Source: a virus. From it: a stretch of 64,000 bases of DNA. The position numbers and the translations under genes are program-made. Positions 51,138-59,097 of the stretch are shown here, in pieces. The stretch is from IMG/VR virus record IMGVR_UViG_3300025881_000006, positions 124,001-188,000 of that record. One strand, written 5' to 3'. The number at the start of each line of letters is the position of its first letter. The stretch's first letter is position 1. The notes under the pieces were generated by a model, which was not told the origin of the DNA, did not search any database, and worked only from the letters and a program-made list of their open reading frames with translations.

Positions 51138-51866
51138 ATGTTAACCAAAGCCATGTTAGTAGATATGTTAGAAAAACAAGAAGCCGTTAATAACGTCATG
51201 ACCGGTAATGGCGATAAATGGCGTGACCTTAATCGTCCGTGGTACCGAGCCATTTGGCGTGAACTATCCGAATGTACTGACCATATTAGTTGGGAATGGT
51301 GGAAGTCTTCTAAGGTGGATTGGCCGCAGCTACACTTAGAGATAGTGGATGTATTCCACTTTATCTTATCCAGTGAGTTAAATAGCACTGAAGTAAGTGA
51401 AACATACCTGCCCATTCATGAAATCGCCGAACATCTTGAAGTAGCGTTTAATATGGAAGGTGATTGTGACGTAAGTTACGTAGACGAACAAGAGCGTATG
51501 GAAAAGACAATGGAACTACTAGAGGGGATGGTTGCAGGTGTCATCTTAAACCGTAGGGCACCTTATGTTTCATTTAGTGCGCTGATGAATATATCAGGTT
51601 TTTCTTGGACCGAACTCCATGCGTGGTATGTAGGTAAGAACCGTCTTAATCACTTTAGACAAGCCAATGGTGATAAGAAGGGTAGCTACACTCGTACTTG
51701 GAAAAGTGCAGGTGGTGCTGCATCTAGAGCCGATAATGAGGTATTGGAAGAGATTATCTCTTTAAGACTACCTATGCAAATTGCCAAAATTGATAATTTA
51801 AACGTCCAAGATTACATTGATGGTGAGTTGCAAAATGCATACGACTATCACTTAAGCTTACGTTAA
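51138..51866 (+). CDS. All-alpha dUTP diphosphatase (dimeric dUTPase type)
   Basis: 242 residues. The metal-binding signature E-x-x-E ... E-x-x-D is visible as ELSE (42-45) and EIVD (68-71), in the typical setting W-R-E-L-S-E-C...W-E-W-W-K...L-E-I-V-D-V-F-H-F. Further on, YVGKNRLNHFRQANGDKKGS fits the K-N-x-L-N-x-F-R-x-x-x-G-Y motif of this family. These Mg-dependent enzymes hydrolyse dUTP to dUMP, keeping uracil out of DNA and feeding thymidylate synthase. AAAGGAAACACA precedes the start. It belongs functionally with the thymidylate synthase at 28532 and kinases at 52356 and 52960. Confidence 0.85.
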   Translation: MLTKAMLVDMLEKQEAVNNVMTGNGDKWRDLNRPWYRAIWRELSECTDHISWEWWKSSKVDWPQLHLEIVDVFHFILSSELNSTEVSETYLPIHEIAEHLEVAFNMEGDCDVSYVDEQERMEKTMELLEGMVAGVILNRRAPYVSFSALMNISGFSWTELHAWYVGKNRLNHFRQANGDKKGSYTRTWKSAGGAASRADNEVLEEIISLRLPMQIAKIDNLNVQDYIDGELQNAYDYHLSLR

Positions 51867-51874
51867 CATACTGT

Positions 51875-51906
51875 TGGTTAGGAGAAATCCTAACCACTTA
51901 TGCCGT
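51875..51906 (+). terminator. Hairpin with GAAA loop followed by TATGCCGT
   Basis: TGGTTAGGA (51875-51883), loop GAAA, TCCTAACCA (51888-51896), then TATGCCGT at 51899-51906. The stem is perfect. Confidence 0.8.
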
Positions 51907-51962
51907 CTGCGTTTATTTAAACAGGAGGTTGGTAGGTTATGAACTATCGTTAGGAGGGACAT

Positions 51963-52346
51963 ATGAATCACGACGATTTAATCATCGCACAATACTTTTG
52001 TGGCAGGTGTAATAAAAACACACATGTATTAGCACAGGTTAACGATAAAGAGCTGTTACCTTCCCCTTTAAAAGCAAGCTTTGGCTGCTTAGAACATAAC
52101 GCTGCCTTAATGACGGTACAGCCAGCGGGAGCTAGTGTTACCACGTTAGATTTAGTATTAGCTAGAATTACACCACAGCTTTTAAAAAGCATGGCTGACA
52201 GTGACATGGTAGAGACTGATGTTGACACTATCCATAAAGAAGAACAGATTGAAAGACTTTACAACGATTACAAATCCAAAGGAATAGTAACCATACTACT
52301 TCCTGTCGATGCATTCAATCGGTTCTTACAACAAACTAACAAATAG
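51963..52346 (+). CDS. Hypothetical protein with possible zinc site
   Basis: 127 residues. The N-terminal half has FCGRCNKNTHV and GCLEH about 25 residues later, a possible zinc-binding set (C-x-x-C...C-x-x-H). The C-terminal half is helical and ends in NRFLQQTNK. It begins the kinase unit: the next gene starts ten bases later. Confidence 0.5.
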   Translation: MNHDDLIIAQYFCGRCNKNTHVLAQVNDKELLPSPLKASFGCLEHNAALMTVQPAGASVTTLDLVLARITPQLLKSMADSDMVETDVDTIHKEEQIERLYNDYKSKGIVTILLPVDAFNRFLQQTNK

Positions 52347-52355
52347 AGAGTAGGT

Positions 52356-52970
52356 ATGCGTGGTAAATTAATAGTATTGGAAGGCATCCATGGGTCAGGT
52401 AAAACAGCTGTGGCTAAAGAAATTCAATCGTGGCTACAAGACAAGATAGGGGTATCGTGCAGTATCCTATCTGAGATGACTGACTTTCTTGATAACGAAT
52501 TGGTGGCAAAGGTATTTCTATCTAAAAAGAAACCATCAAATAAAGCAATTACCGATCTGGCTAAGCATTATAAGAAAAGTATCTATAAGGCAATCAGAGA
52601 TGACCGTAGTAATGAACAGTGGATAATCGCTGACAGGTATGACTTATCATTACTAGTATACCTTAATAATGGAGTTGGTCTAGATAGTCCCCTAATGCGT
52701 CTCAACGAAGAGTTTAAATGGCCCCTTGCAGATTACTCTTATATTCTAGATTGTCCAGTACAGACCGCTATGGCTCGTTGTACGACCAAGTTTGTTACTG
52801 AACATCCTGAAACTTACTGGAATGGTATATTAAACAGGTATAGGTTGGTAACTGAAGGCTTTACGGAATACGAGTTAATCGATAATAGTGGAGAGTTATC
52901 TGATATTGTTACCATTATAACTAGTCAGATTGGTATGGGCATAGACGAGGAGATAGAACGTGACTACTAG
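52356..52970 (+). CDS. Thymidylate-kinase-like nucleoside monophosphate kinase
   Basis: 204 residues. The P-loop GIHGSGKTA lies near residues 10-18, and IIADRYDLSLLVYLN matches the D-R-Y/F motif of thymidylate kinases; YILDCPVQTAMAR corresponds to the core beta strand and LID helix. It lacks the R-E-P-G-G-T motif present in the following gene, so substrate use may differ (another dNMP or a modified pyrimidine). The last 11 bases overlap the next gene. Confidence 0.72.
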   Translation: MRGKLIVLEGIHGSGKTAVAKEIQSWLQDKIGVSCSILSEMTDFLDNELVAKVFLSKKKPSNKAITDLAKHYKKSIYKAIRDDRSNEQWIIADRYDLSLLVYLNNGVGLDSPLMRLNEEFKWPLADYSYILDCPVQTAMARCTTKFVTEHPETYWNGILNRYRLVTEGFTEYELIDNSGELSDIVTIITSQIGMGIDEEIERDY

Positions 52971-53586
52971 AGGTAAGTTTATAGTAATCGATGGATTGGA
53001 TGGTAGTGGAAAGACAACCGTTAATAGAAAGGTATCGCAGTGGTTAGAACAGTTACTATGTATAAATATAGTAAACGTTAGAGAGCCAGGCGGGACTATA
53101 GTTGGTGAGAAGATACGTGGTATATTCAAAGACGGTAGTATCGAACGTGAACCTACCACTGAACTATATCTACTAATGGGTGCACGACATGAGTTATGTG
53201 CAACTGTAATCGAAAAGGCGTTAGCTGCTGGTCACTGGGTAATTGCCGATAGATATTGGTACAGTACATACGCGTATCAGGGATTTGGTGGTGGGTTAAA
53301 ACTAGCATCTACTATACCCTTTATTTCCAAAGGTTTACCTAAGCCTGATTTATCTATATGGCTTGATGTATCCATAGAAGAATGTATTAAGCGACGAGAA
53401 GCTGATGAAACTCGTGTAGGGGTAGTAGTAGATGCCATTGAAGGTCGTGGCGATGACTACTTCACTAAAGCACGTAGTGGATATGAGAGTCTTGTTATGA
53501 AGGGTATCATGAAGCGGGTTGATGCCAATCAGGACCCTAAAGGTGTCATGGAAGATGTTTCATTTCTTATTAACGAATTAATTTAG
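52960..53586 (+). CDS. tmk: Thymidylate kinase
   Basis: 208 residues from a GTG start (GAGGAGATAGAAC upstream). Full set of family motifs: GLDGSGKTT P-loop, REPGGT, LLMGARHE, IADRYWYSTYAYQG, and a LID/core region DLSIWLDVSIEECIKRR. It should phosphorylate dTMP to dTDP with ATP. Its start overlaps the previous kinase gene, so the two are translationally coupled. With dUTPase and thymidylate synthase it makes the phage largely self-sufficient for dTTP. Confidence 0.92.
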   Translation: MTTRGKFIVIDGLDGSGKTTVNRKVSQWLEQLLCINIVNVREPGGTIVGEKIRGIFKDGSIEREPTTELYLLMGARHELCATVIEKALAAGHWVIADRYWYSTYAYQGFGGGLKLASTIPFISKGLPKPDLSIWLDVSIEECIKRREADETRVGVVVDAIEGRGDDYFTKARSGYESLVMKGIMKRVDANQDPKGVMEDVSFLINELI

Positions 53587-53596
53587 GGGTAAGTAG

Positions 53597-54178
53597 ATGT
53601 CGAGAATCAGTACACTGATAAATCATGCAGGTAGTTCTAAACTAGTAGAGGTTTACGAGGGCGGTAGTATGATTATCGCTGCGGTAAACGAACACCTTAC
53701 TGAATCTAAGCGTTTAACAAACGATGCGACTGGTGACGAAGTAAAGAGTAGACTTCAAGACTTATCGCTAGAAAAGCAAACCACACTCTACACAAAGCAG
53801 TTAGATGTGGAAATAGCACAAGAAGCCAGTTGGGCTCAAATACAACAGGCAATGAACGAAGCGGATGCTAGGGGCGAAACAACCCGTCCAAGAATTGCAT
53901 GGATGATGGCCATCGTAGTAACGATATTCATATTTGGATATACGGTTGGTATGGTGATGGTTATTCATGGTTCTTTAAAGGCAGATGCATTACCCAGTTG
54001 GGAACAGATACTTGTCATCCTAGCAGTACCAACAGCATTATTACGTAGCTACTTTGGCTTGCGTGAATTAGGGAAGCAGAATAGAGCACGAGTTGCTTTA
54101 GGTGCACTTCCTATTGGTAAGTCTTCCATGACTGAATCTATCTCTACTTGGTTAAACAATCGAAATACTAAGCAGTAG
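53597..54178 (+). CDS. Membrane protein with two C-terminal helices
   Basis: 193 residues. A helical cytoplasmic-looking N-terminal region of about 100 residues is followed by hydrophobic segments IAWMMAIVVTIFIFGYTVGM and ILVILAVPTALLRSYFGL, then a basic and polar tail. The short loop between the two segments and the tail resemble some large-phage holin-like proteins, but nothing decisive is seen. Ten bases separate it from the kinase and from the next gene. Confidence 0.5.
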   Translation: MSRISTLINHAGSSKLVEVYEGGSMIIAAVNEHLTESKRLTNDATGDEVKSRLQDLSLEKQTTLYTKQLDVEIAQEASWAQIQQAMNEADARGETTRPRIAWMMAIVVTIFIFGYTVGMVMVIHGSLKADALPSWEQILVILAVPTALLRSYFGLRELGKQNRARVALGALPIGKSSMTESISTWLNNRNTKQ

Positions 54179-54187
54179 GAGATTTGT

Positions 54188-54637
54188 ATGTCTACAGAAA
54201 TAGACGGTGTTAAATTAAATAATGTTGGTGGTAACGAAGGTTTTATTAGTAAATACTTTAAAGTGTGGATGGATAAGATTAATAAACTTCACAATAGTGA
54301 AAATACAATTACTTTAAAGACGTCCCCAGCGTGGGATTGTAGGTATAGTATTGTTGAAATCATTTCCATGGCTAAAAGGTGTATGATACATAGACACTAT
54401 CATGAACGTGGTAGTGGTGTAAGTACTGGGTATGCTACTGATAATACTGAAGGTAATAGAGTCATCTCTGTCAAAATCACAGATGATGAAAATGACCTAT
54501 GGTTACTGTTAGGTATTAGCGATGAGGGTTGGGTGTACGTAGCTGACAATCGTCCTGATAATGAAAACCCAGATTGGGAAGAAATAGATATCTTACCCGG
54601 TGTACTGGAAGTGAACGGTCAACTAGTAGAACATTAA
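54188..54637 (+). CDS. Hypothetical protein
   Basis: 149 residues. A His-rich segment (MIHRHYHERGS) sits in the middle and the C-terminal half looks like a beta domain (LWLLLGISDEGWVYVADNR). No family recognised. Last gene before a hairpin-octamer. Confidence 0.45.
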   Translation: MSTEIDGVKLNNVGGNEGFISKYFKVWMDKINKLHNSENTITLKTSPAWDCRYSIVEIISMAKRCMIHRHYHERGSGVSTGYATDNTEGNRVISVKITDDENDLWLLLGISDEGWVYVADNRPDNENPDWEEIDILPGVLEVNGQLVEH

Positions 54638-54642
54638 ATTTT

Positions 54643-54678
54643 GAGATAGGGGCCAGTTCCCTATCTCACTTATGCCGT
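54643..54678 (+). terminator. Hairpin followed by TATGCCGT
   Basis: GAGATAGGG (54643-54651) pairs perfectly with CCCTATCTC (54659-54667); TATGCCGT at 54671-54678. Closes the kinase unit. Confidence 0.8.
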
Positions 54679-54742
54679 ATGTCGAGCTTTACACGACTTG
54701 CACATTACATGTATAAAACTAATAACACTAAGGTTGAAGAAG

Positions 54743-55795
54743 ATGGTTACTATAAAGGATGTTTATACTTTCGCCAAATCCCAAAAGACAGAGATGACTC
54801 TATCGGTTCGTGGATATAAGCCGTTAAGTACACTATTAGCACTACGTACCACCATTGCCAGTCATTGCAAGATATGGAAACATGAAGAGTTACTACTTAA
54901 TACGTCTAAGATAGACGATGACATTTTGAACATGGATTTATTACGTGGCCTTATGAAAGCCGGTCTGGTTTATATGGAAGAGGATAAACTTCGTACCACC
55001 ATTGAAGAAGACCTAGAAACCTTATCTTCTTACGATACTGAAACTGTCATGTTAATTGCAGCTAACGAGTTATTAGGTATCGGGGTTAACCATCCTCCTG
55101 TAATAAAGAAAGCTGCTATCGTAGTAAAGGATAACCTTTGCCCTATCTTCAGTATAGAAGGCCTTATCAACGCACTATCGTTCTTTAACTACCATGACGA
55201 CAATACCTTTACCGATTACTTTAAAAGCGTTGCTTATACCAAAGAAGAAATGTTAGCGATGTTTGAACCTATCGTGAAGGATGTACGTACCCTACCTACT
55301 CCCAGTATCTGGTTAGAGTGTATTACGCCTAGCTTAGCTATCGATGCTATTATGGAATACCATAACCTCCAAGAGGACTATGGTCGTGCCGAAGAGTATC
55401 GCTCTTATGTACATGATTTATCGCACGGTAACCTAGAAGCAGAACCGAAACATTCAGTACACGCCGTATGCATGAAACAACATCGAACGCATATTGATTT
55501 AAAAGACTACCTAGTAGATTCAATTCAAAACTTACCACTACTAGTCGTTCATCCTGCACAGTGCATTAGAGATATTACTTCTAAACGTAAAGTGATATTC
55601 AATCGGGCAAGGTGGCACGGGGTGAGTAGTTTCTTATTACTATCTCAAATACATTACTACACCGTTATTCACAGTAAGAAAAACCCAGTGACTATTGATA
55701 ACACACTGATGGAAACGTGGGGTGACTTGTATGGAGATATTGTTTCAATTGAAAATGCATTACTTGATGCTATAGAACTTATTAAGGTGGAATAA
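54743..55795 (+). CDS. Hypothetical protein
   Basis: 350 residues from ATG 54743 with AAGG eleven bases upstream; a start at 54698 is possible but lacks a ribosome site and lies just behind the octamer. Mostly helical, no motif recognised. One-base overlap with the next gene (TAATG), so translation is coupled. Confidence 0.5.
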   Translation: MVTIKDVYTFAKSQKTEMTLSVRGYKPLSTLLALRTTIASHCKIWKHEELLLNTSKIDDDILNMDLLRGLMKAGLVYMEEDKLRTTIEEDLETLSSYDTETVMLIAANELLGIGVNHPPVIKKAAIVVKDNLCPIFSIEGLINALSFFNYHDDNTFTDYFKSVAYTKEEMLAMFEPIVKDVRTLPTPSIWLECITPSLAIDAIMEYHNLQEDYGRAEEYRSYVHDLSHGNLEAEPKHSVHAVCMKQHRTHIDLKDYLVDSIQNLPLLVVHPAQCIRDITSKRKVIFNRARWHGVSSFLLLSQIHYYTVIHSKKNPVTIDNTLMETWGDLYGDIVSIENALLDAIELIKVE

Positions 55796-56160
55796 TGGAC
55801 GGGATTAAACGTGATAAGATATTAGCGATAATCGAAAGTATTAGAACGTCTCACTGTGACATTGAGTATATGTATCTCATGGGGCAGTGTTATAACTTCA
55901 CCTTGATAATGAAGGCTATATTCCCTGAAACTCAAACGTGGTATTGTCAACTAGAAGGTCACGCGTATGCTAAAATAGATGGAGAGTATTTCGATATACG
56001 TGGGCATCATGAGACGGTACCTAGTACTATTTGTAAGTTAGATGAGATGGGCGGTGACCCTCCAGAGAACTGGGGACCAAGGGACACTAGAAGGTTATTA
56101 GATGTAACTATAGATTGTACCTGCAATAACAATGGAGCCATTGTAAGGTCGATGTCATGA
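55795..56160 (+). CDS. Possible papain-like cysteine hydrolase or related fold
   Basis: 121 residues. MGQCYNFTLIMKAIFPE places a Cys at the start of a helix, and EGHAYAKIDGEYFDIRGHH supplies a His and an Asp in the order typical of papain/transglutaminase-like folds (C...H...D). The protein is short for that fold. C-terminal DCTCNNNGA adds a C-x-C. Overlaps the next gene by four bases. Activity is hypothetical. Confidence 0.4.
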   Translation: MDGIKRDKILAIIESIRTSHCDIEYMYLMGQCYNFTLIMKAIFPETQTWYCQLEGHAYAKIDGEYFDIRGHHETVPSTICKLDEMGGDPPENWGPRDTRRLLDVTIDCTCNNNGAIVRSMS

Positions 56161-56510
56161 CTACCGTCCAGATTAACTTCATTTGGATATTATTACTTAG
56201 CACTATGGTGATGCATGGATTAAACATGTACATATCTAAACGTATGGGATTAATAGCCTCGGCACAATACACCTTCAAGGTACATGCACCTATGTACACT
56301 ATAGTGTGGTTAGTTGAGCCGTATAACATTTTCTTATTGTTAATGGCCACCCTGTCTATGTGTATGTCTATATTACAATTTATGGAAGTGACTAAAGTAC
56401 CTATCGTAGTCAAGATAGGCCTACCTACCTTAAAACGATTTAGTACTCAGTCAGGTTTCGTAGCAATTATGTTAGTTACATTGGCAATCATTACACGGTA
56501 TGTGGGATAA
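56157..56510 (+). CDS. Small multi-pass membrane protein
   Basis: 117 residues with about three to four hydrophobic segments (5-22, 42-55, 58-72, 98-114). Start overlaps the previous stop (ATGA). No function apparent. Confidence 0.5.
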   Translation: MTTVQINFIWILLLSTMVMHGLNMYISKRMGLIASAQYTFKVHAPMYTIVWLVEPYNIFLLLMATLSMCMSILQFMEVTKVPIVVKIGLPTLKRFSTQSGFVAIMLVTLAIITRYVG

Positions 56511-56512
56511 TA

Positions 56513-56546
56513 CAAGGGTGGGTAATTCCACCCTTGCCTATGCCGT
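56513..56546 (+). terminator. Hairpin followed by TATGCCGT
   Basis: CAAGGGTGG (56513-56521) pairs with CCACCCTTG (56528-56536); TATGCCGT at 56539-56546. Directly followed by a promoter-like block. Confidence 0.8.
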
Positions 56547-56584
56547 ATCCTAGACCTTTATAGACCTATATCACCTTGGTGAAT
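56539..56584 (+). promoter_or_regulatory. Candidate phage promoter block
   Basis: Second copy of the 46-base block at 3637-3682, with six differences. It contains AGACCTATATCACC (56562-56575) and the inverted repeat CACCTTGGTG. It stands 42 bases before the gene at 56626. Function inferred from recurrence and position. Confidence 0.5.
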
Positions 56585-56625
56585 GCGTACAATAAAGTAC
56601 TGTTCTATAACTAAGTAGGTATCAC

Positions 56626-57009
56626 ATGTTTAAATTACATATTGCAATGGGCACAAGTAAGTCCAATGAAGAAAGTATTACTATCTCTACAGCTGAAGAT
56701 ACGGTGGTAGAGACCGCATCTAGATTTCACATTAATAAACAAGCCCATAGGGTTTTAGATGGACTATCCTCCTCTAAGGATATTGCAAATATATCGGAGG
56801 AAGCTATAGCTAGACTTGTATCTACTATACTTGACATAGCAGAAGAACGTATCGGTGTAACATTTAAAGAGATTCGTCAAACACGCTGTGAGATTTGTGA
56901 CTACGCCTTTAAATTTGACGTAGTGGTCGACGGTGATGGTGTCATGATTAGCGTTGATGCTAAACGTGATACTAACATTTACTGCACTGTTAAGATAGTG
57001 CAGTCTTAA
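56626..57009 (+). CDS. Hypothetical protein behind a candidate promoter
   Basis: 127 residues. A C-E-I-C pair near residue 89-92 is isolated. Residues 95-127 look like a beta sheet (FKFDVVVDGDGVMISVDAK). No family recognised. Likely an independently transcribed gene, because the promoter-like block precedes it and a hairpin follows. Confidence 0.45.
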   Translation: MFKLHIAMGTSKSNEESITISTAEDTVVETASRFHINKQAHRVLDGLSSSKDIANISEEAIARLVSTILDIAEERIGVTFKEIRQTRCEICDYAFKFDVVVDGDGVMISVDAKRDTNIYCTVKIVQS

Positions 57010-57025
57010 TATAGTAAACGAAACG

Positions 57026-57046
57026 AGGGGTTACTATGTAACCCCT
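57026..57046 (+). terminator. Hairpin without octamer
   Basis: AGGGGTTAC (57026-57034), loop TAT, GTAACCCCT (57038-57046). The tail GTACCCGATATATAAA has no TATGCCGT. A TATATA stretch just behind could belong to a promoter for the gene at 57084. Confidence 0.6.
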
Positions 57047-57083
57047 GTACCCGATATATAAATCCATGCAATAAGGGTTCACA

Positions 57084-57464
57084 ATGAATACCAATAACTT
57101 AACCATAGCTAAAATGATAGCGGATGCTATTAGTATCAATCAACACGATTCACTGTATCTATTTACAATCCAAGATATGGCAAGTGTAGTCACTAAAGTC
57201 GAAGATAAATATACAATTGTTGAAGGGGTTGATATGGTTACAGATACAGATTTAATAAAGTTAATAGACGAAGAAATTAACAATACTTGTAATAGTAAAG
57301 CTAACGCCATACAAGTGTCAACCTTACAGTTACCTAGACCACTTATTGACTCTATGTCACGTATTAACGAATTGGATCGAATGGACAAAGAACTTGAAGA
57401 TAACTTTCAAAGATACATAGTCGGCGAAGGTCAATCTAAAACATTAACAAGTAACGAGGTGTGA
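57084..57464 (+). CDS. Hypothetical acidic protein
   Basis: 126 residues, acidic and helical, without motifs. Its stop is one base before the start of the secreted metalloprotease gene, and it contains that gene's ribosome site (ACGAGGTG). The two are probably coexpressed, which could mean a protective or regulatory partner for the protease; this is only position-based. Confidence 0.45.
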   Translation: MNTNNLTIAKMIADAISINQHDSLYLFTIQDMASVVTKVEDKYTIVEGVDMVTDTDLIKLIDEEINNTCNSKANAIQVSTLQLPRPLIDSMSRINELDRMDKELEDNFQRYIVGEGQSKTLTSNEV

Positions 57465-57465
57465 T

Positions 57466-58224
57466 ATGAAAACATTATTATTTAGTATTTTATTAACAGT
57501 AAGTACACTTACTCAGGCCAGCCTTATCAGTAGTACTGACGACTGGCGTGGTAAATGGGGTGAACAAACAGTAGGTGTTGGCGCTACCATCACTTATAGT
57601 CTTATGGAAACAGGTACTTCATGTGAACGTCTAAGAACTGACTGTACCTTTACCCACTTTGACGATTTCCTACCAACGGGTTGGAATGATATATTAACAG
57701 GTGCATTTAGTGCTTGGTCTGCTGTAGCTGATGTTACATTCGTTGAAGTAGCAGATGAAGGGGAGCAGTTTAACGATGGGTCTAATTCAGGTACTATTCG
57801 AATCGGTGGTCGTGAGTTTGACGGGATTAATGGCACTATCGCTACTGCTTACTATCCGGGTGAGGGTGGTGCTGCAATGGGTGGTGACTTACATCTTGAT
57901 ACTGCTGAACTATGGGACATGGATATATATGGAGACGGGTTTGACTTGTTCACTATCCTTACTCACGAAATTGGACACAACATCGGTTTAAAACATAGTG
58001 ACAATAGAGACTCGTTGCTGTTCGGTCTTTACCATAATAGAACGTATGGCATACAGGACCATGAGGCTGACCTTGCTGCTGCACTATATGGTAGTTCAAA
58101 GTTATCACAACGTGCTAATCAAACTACAGAGGTTTCTGAACCTACAACATTATTACTATTTGCCATCGCATTTCTAGCATTATTTAGAATACGCAATGCG
58201 CCATTTAGATTAATTAAATGTTAA
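57466..58224 (+). CDS. Secreted matrixin-like zinc metalloprotease with PEP-CTERM tail
   Basis: 252 residues. A signal peptide ends near TQA|SL (residue 18-19). The catalytic motif HEIGHNIGLKHS (residues 167-178) has the three zinc histidines and Glu of metzincins, plus the Ser of matrixins. The Met-turn position reads DSLLFGLY, with Leu in place of the usual Met. The C-terminus VSEPTTLLLFAIAFLALFRI, then RN and a basic tail, is a PEP-CTERM-type sorting signal, processed by exosortase in Gram-negative bacteria. The phage therefore seems to make a cell-surface-delivered protease that depends on a host sorting system. Substrates could be surface proteins or biofilm matrix. Confidence 0.85.
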   Translation: MKTLLFSILLTVSTLTQASLISSTDDWRGKWGEQTVGVGATITYSLMETGTSCERLRTDCTFTHFDDFLPTGWNDILTGAFSAWSAVADVTFVEVADEGEQFNDGSNSGTIRIGGREFDGINGTIATAYYPGEGGAAMGGDLHLDTAELWDMDIYGDGFDLFTILTHEIGHNIGLKHSDNRDSLLFGLYHNRTYGIQDHEADLAAALYGSSKLSQRANQTTEVSEPTTLLLFAIAFLALFRIRNAPFRLIKC

Positions 58225-58231
58225 TAATAAC

Positions 58232-58263
58232 AAGGAGGGTCTTTCATATGACCTTCTTTTTTT
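58232..58263 (+). terminator. Canonical intrinsic terminator
   Basis: AAGGAGGGTC (58232-58241) pairs, with G-U pairs, to GACCTTCTTT (58250-58259), followed by a run of T to 58263. No TATGCCGT. Ends the metalloprotease unit. Confidence 0.72.
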
Positions 58264-58281
58264 GTCATCAGGGGAACTATT

Positions 58282-58749
58282 ATGTTACTGGGTTATAAGC
58301 TAGCGGGAGGTATTTCAGTAGTTGCATTAATTGCAGTGGGATATTTAAGCTATCAGGTAGTATTAGGTGAAAAGACTATCGCACAACAAGAGACAACGAT
58401 TGCTAAGTTACAGGCCAGTGTAGATACATTGACTACCTCTAACGAACAAAATCAATCTACAATCGATGCCATACTAACTATCAATGAAGCCAGTGGGGAG
58501 AGAATCAGTGAGCTTACTCAAGAATATAATCAAGCGTATAGGGCTGCTAGTACCTACGAAAGGGAAATCAATGTACTACGTCAGACAGAAGCCATTAGGA
58601 TGCTACAGGAACCTTACGAGCGTGGTAACTACGCTACTACTCGTGTTAACGATGTCCTCTTGCGCATTGCTGGAAGGCCAGCAGGTTCAACAGGTGAAAG
58701 TAAGGATAATACCGACGATTCCAAAGGTAGCTATACCAGCTCCAATTGA
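58282..58749 (+). CDS. Inner-membrane spanin (Rz-like)
   Basis: 155 residues. The N-terminal hydrophobic segment (ISVVALIAVGYLSYQVVL) anchors a periplasmic coiled coil (residues about 28-110, e.g. EKTIAQQETTIAKLQASVDT). A second gene starting at 58571 in another frame encodes an outer-membrane lipoprotein. This nested arrangement is typical of Rz/Rz1 spanins, which fuse inner and outer membrane at the end of lysis. The function call relies on architecture. Confidence 0.78.
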   Translation: MLLGYKLAGGISVVALIAVGYLSYQVVLGEKTIAQQETTIAKLQASVDTLTTSNEQNQSTIDAILTINEASGERISELTQEYNQAYRAASTYEREINVLRQTEAIRMLQEPYERGNYATTRVNDVLLRIAGRPAGSTGESKDNTDDSKGSYTSSN

Positions 58750-59095
58750 ACGCCCTGAGATACTTAAACCTCAAGGGGTAACCGTTACTGCTGAGACTGC
58801 TGCATACTACGCTGAAGCTTGTGAGGCGTTTAGGTCGGTAGGGCAAGAAGATAGTTACGACTTAGATGAAGTGCAGTTACAGTATCCCGGACTGACTCGT
58901 TCTAATTCCTGTGAGTGGTCTATTTATGGTTTAACGGTACAAGGACAGTTAACGTTTGAAAGTCAGTTAAACGTACTGGCCAATTACGCGGATAACCTAC
59001 GGGCTAGGATAGTATATCTAGAATCTATCATAGCAGACATTCAAGCAGCTGCTACTAAACAACAAGAAGCGGTAGAAGACATCGGTAAGGATTAA
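58571..59095 (+). CDS. Outer-membrane spanin lipoprotein (Rz1-like), partly nested
   Basis: 174 residues from ATG 58571, chosen because AAAGGGAAATCA precedes it; a longer in-frame start at 58484 lacks one. The signal sequence NLTSVVTTLLLVLTMSSC ends in a lipobox-like MSSC (Cys31). A proline-rich stretch follows (IPTIPKVAIPAPIERPEILK), as in Rz1 proteins, then a helical C-terminal part. The first 179 bases overlap the Rz-like gene in a +1 frame. It is longer than lambda Rz1 (60 residues), with an added folded C-terminal domain. Confidence 0.75.
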   Translation: MYYVRQKPLGCYRNLTSVVTTLLLVLTMSSCALLEGQQVQQVKVRIIPTIPKVAIPAPIERPEILKPQGVTVTAETAAYYAEACEAFRSVGQEDSYDLDEVQLQYPGLTRSNSCEWSIYGLTVQGQLTFESQLNVLANYADNLRARIVYLESIIADIQAAATKQQEAVEDIGKD

Positions 59096-59097
59096 CC

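Noticed and set aside
54574-54819. Frame crossing the terminator at 54643
   Set aside because: Reads through the hairpin-octamer and overlaps two better genes; no ribosome site.
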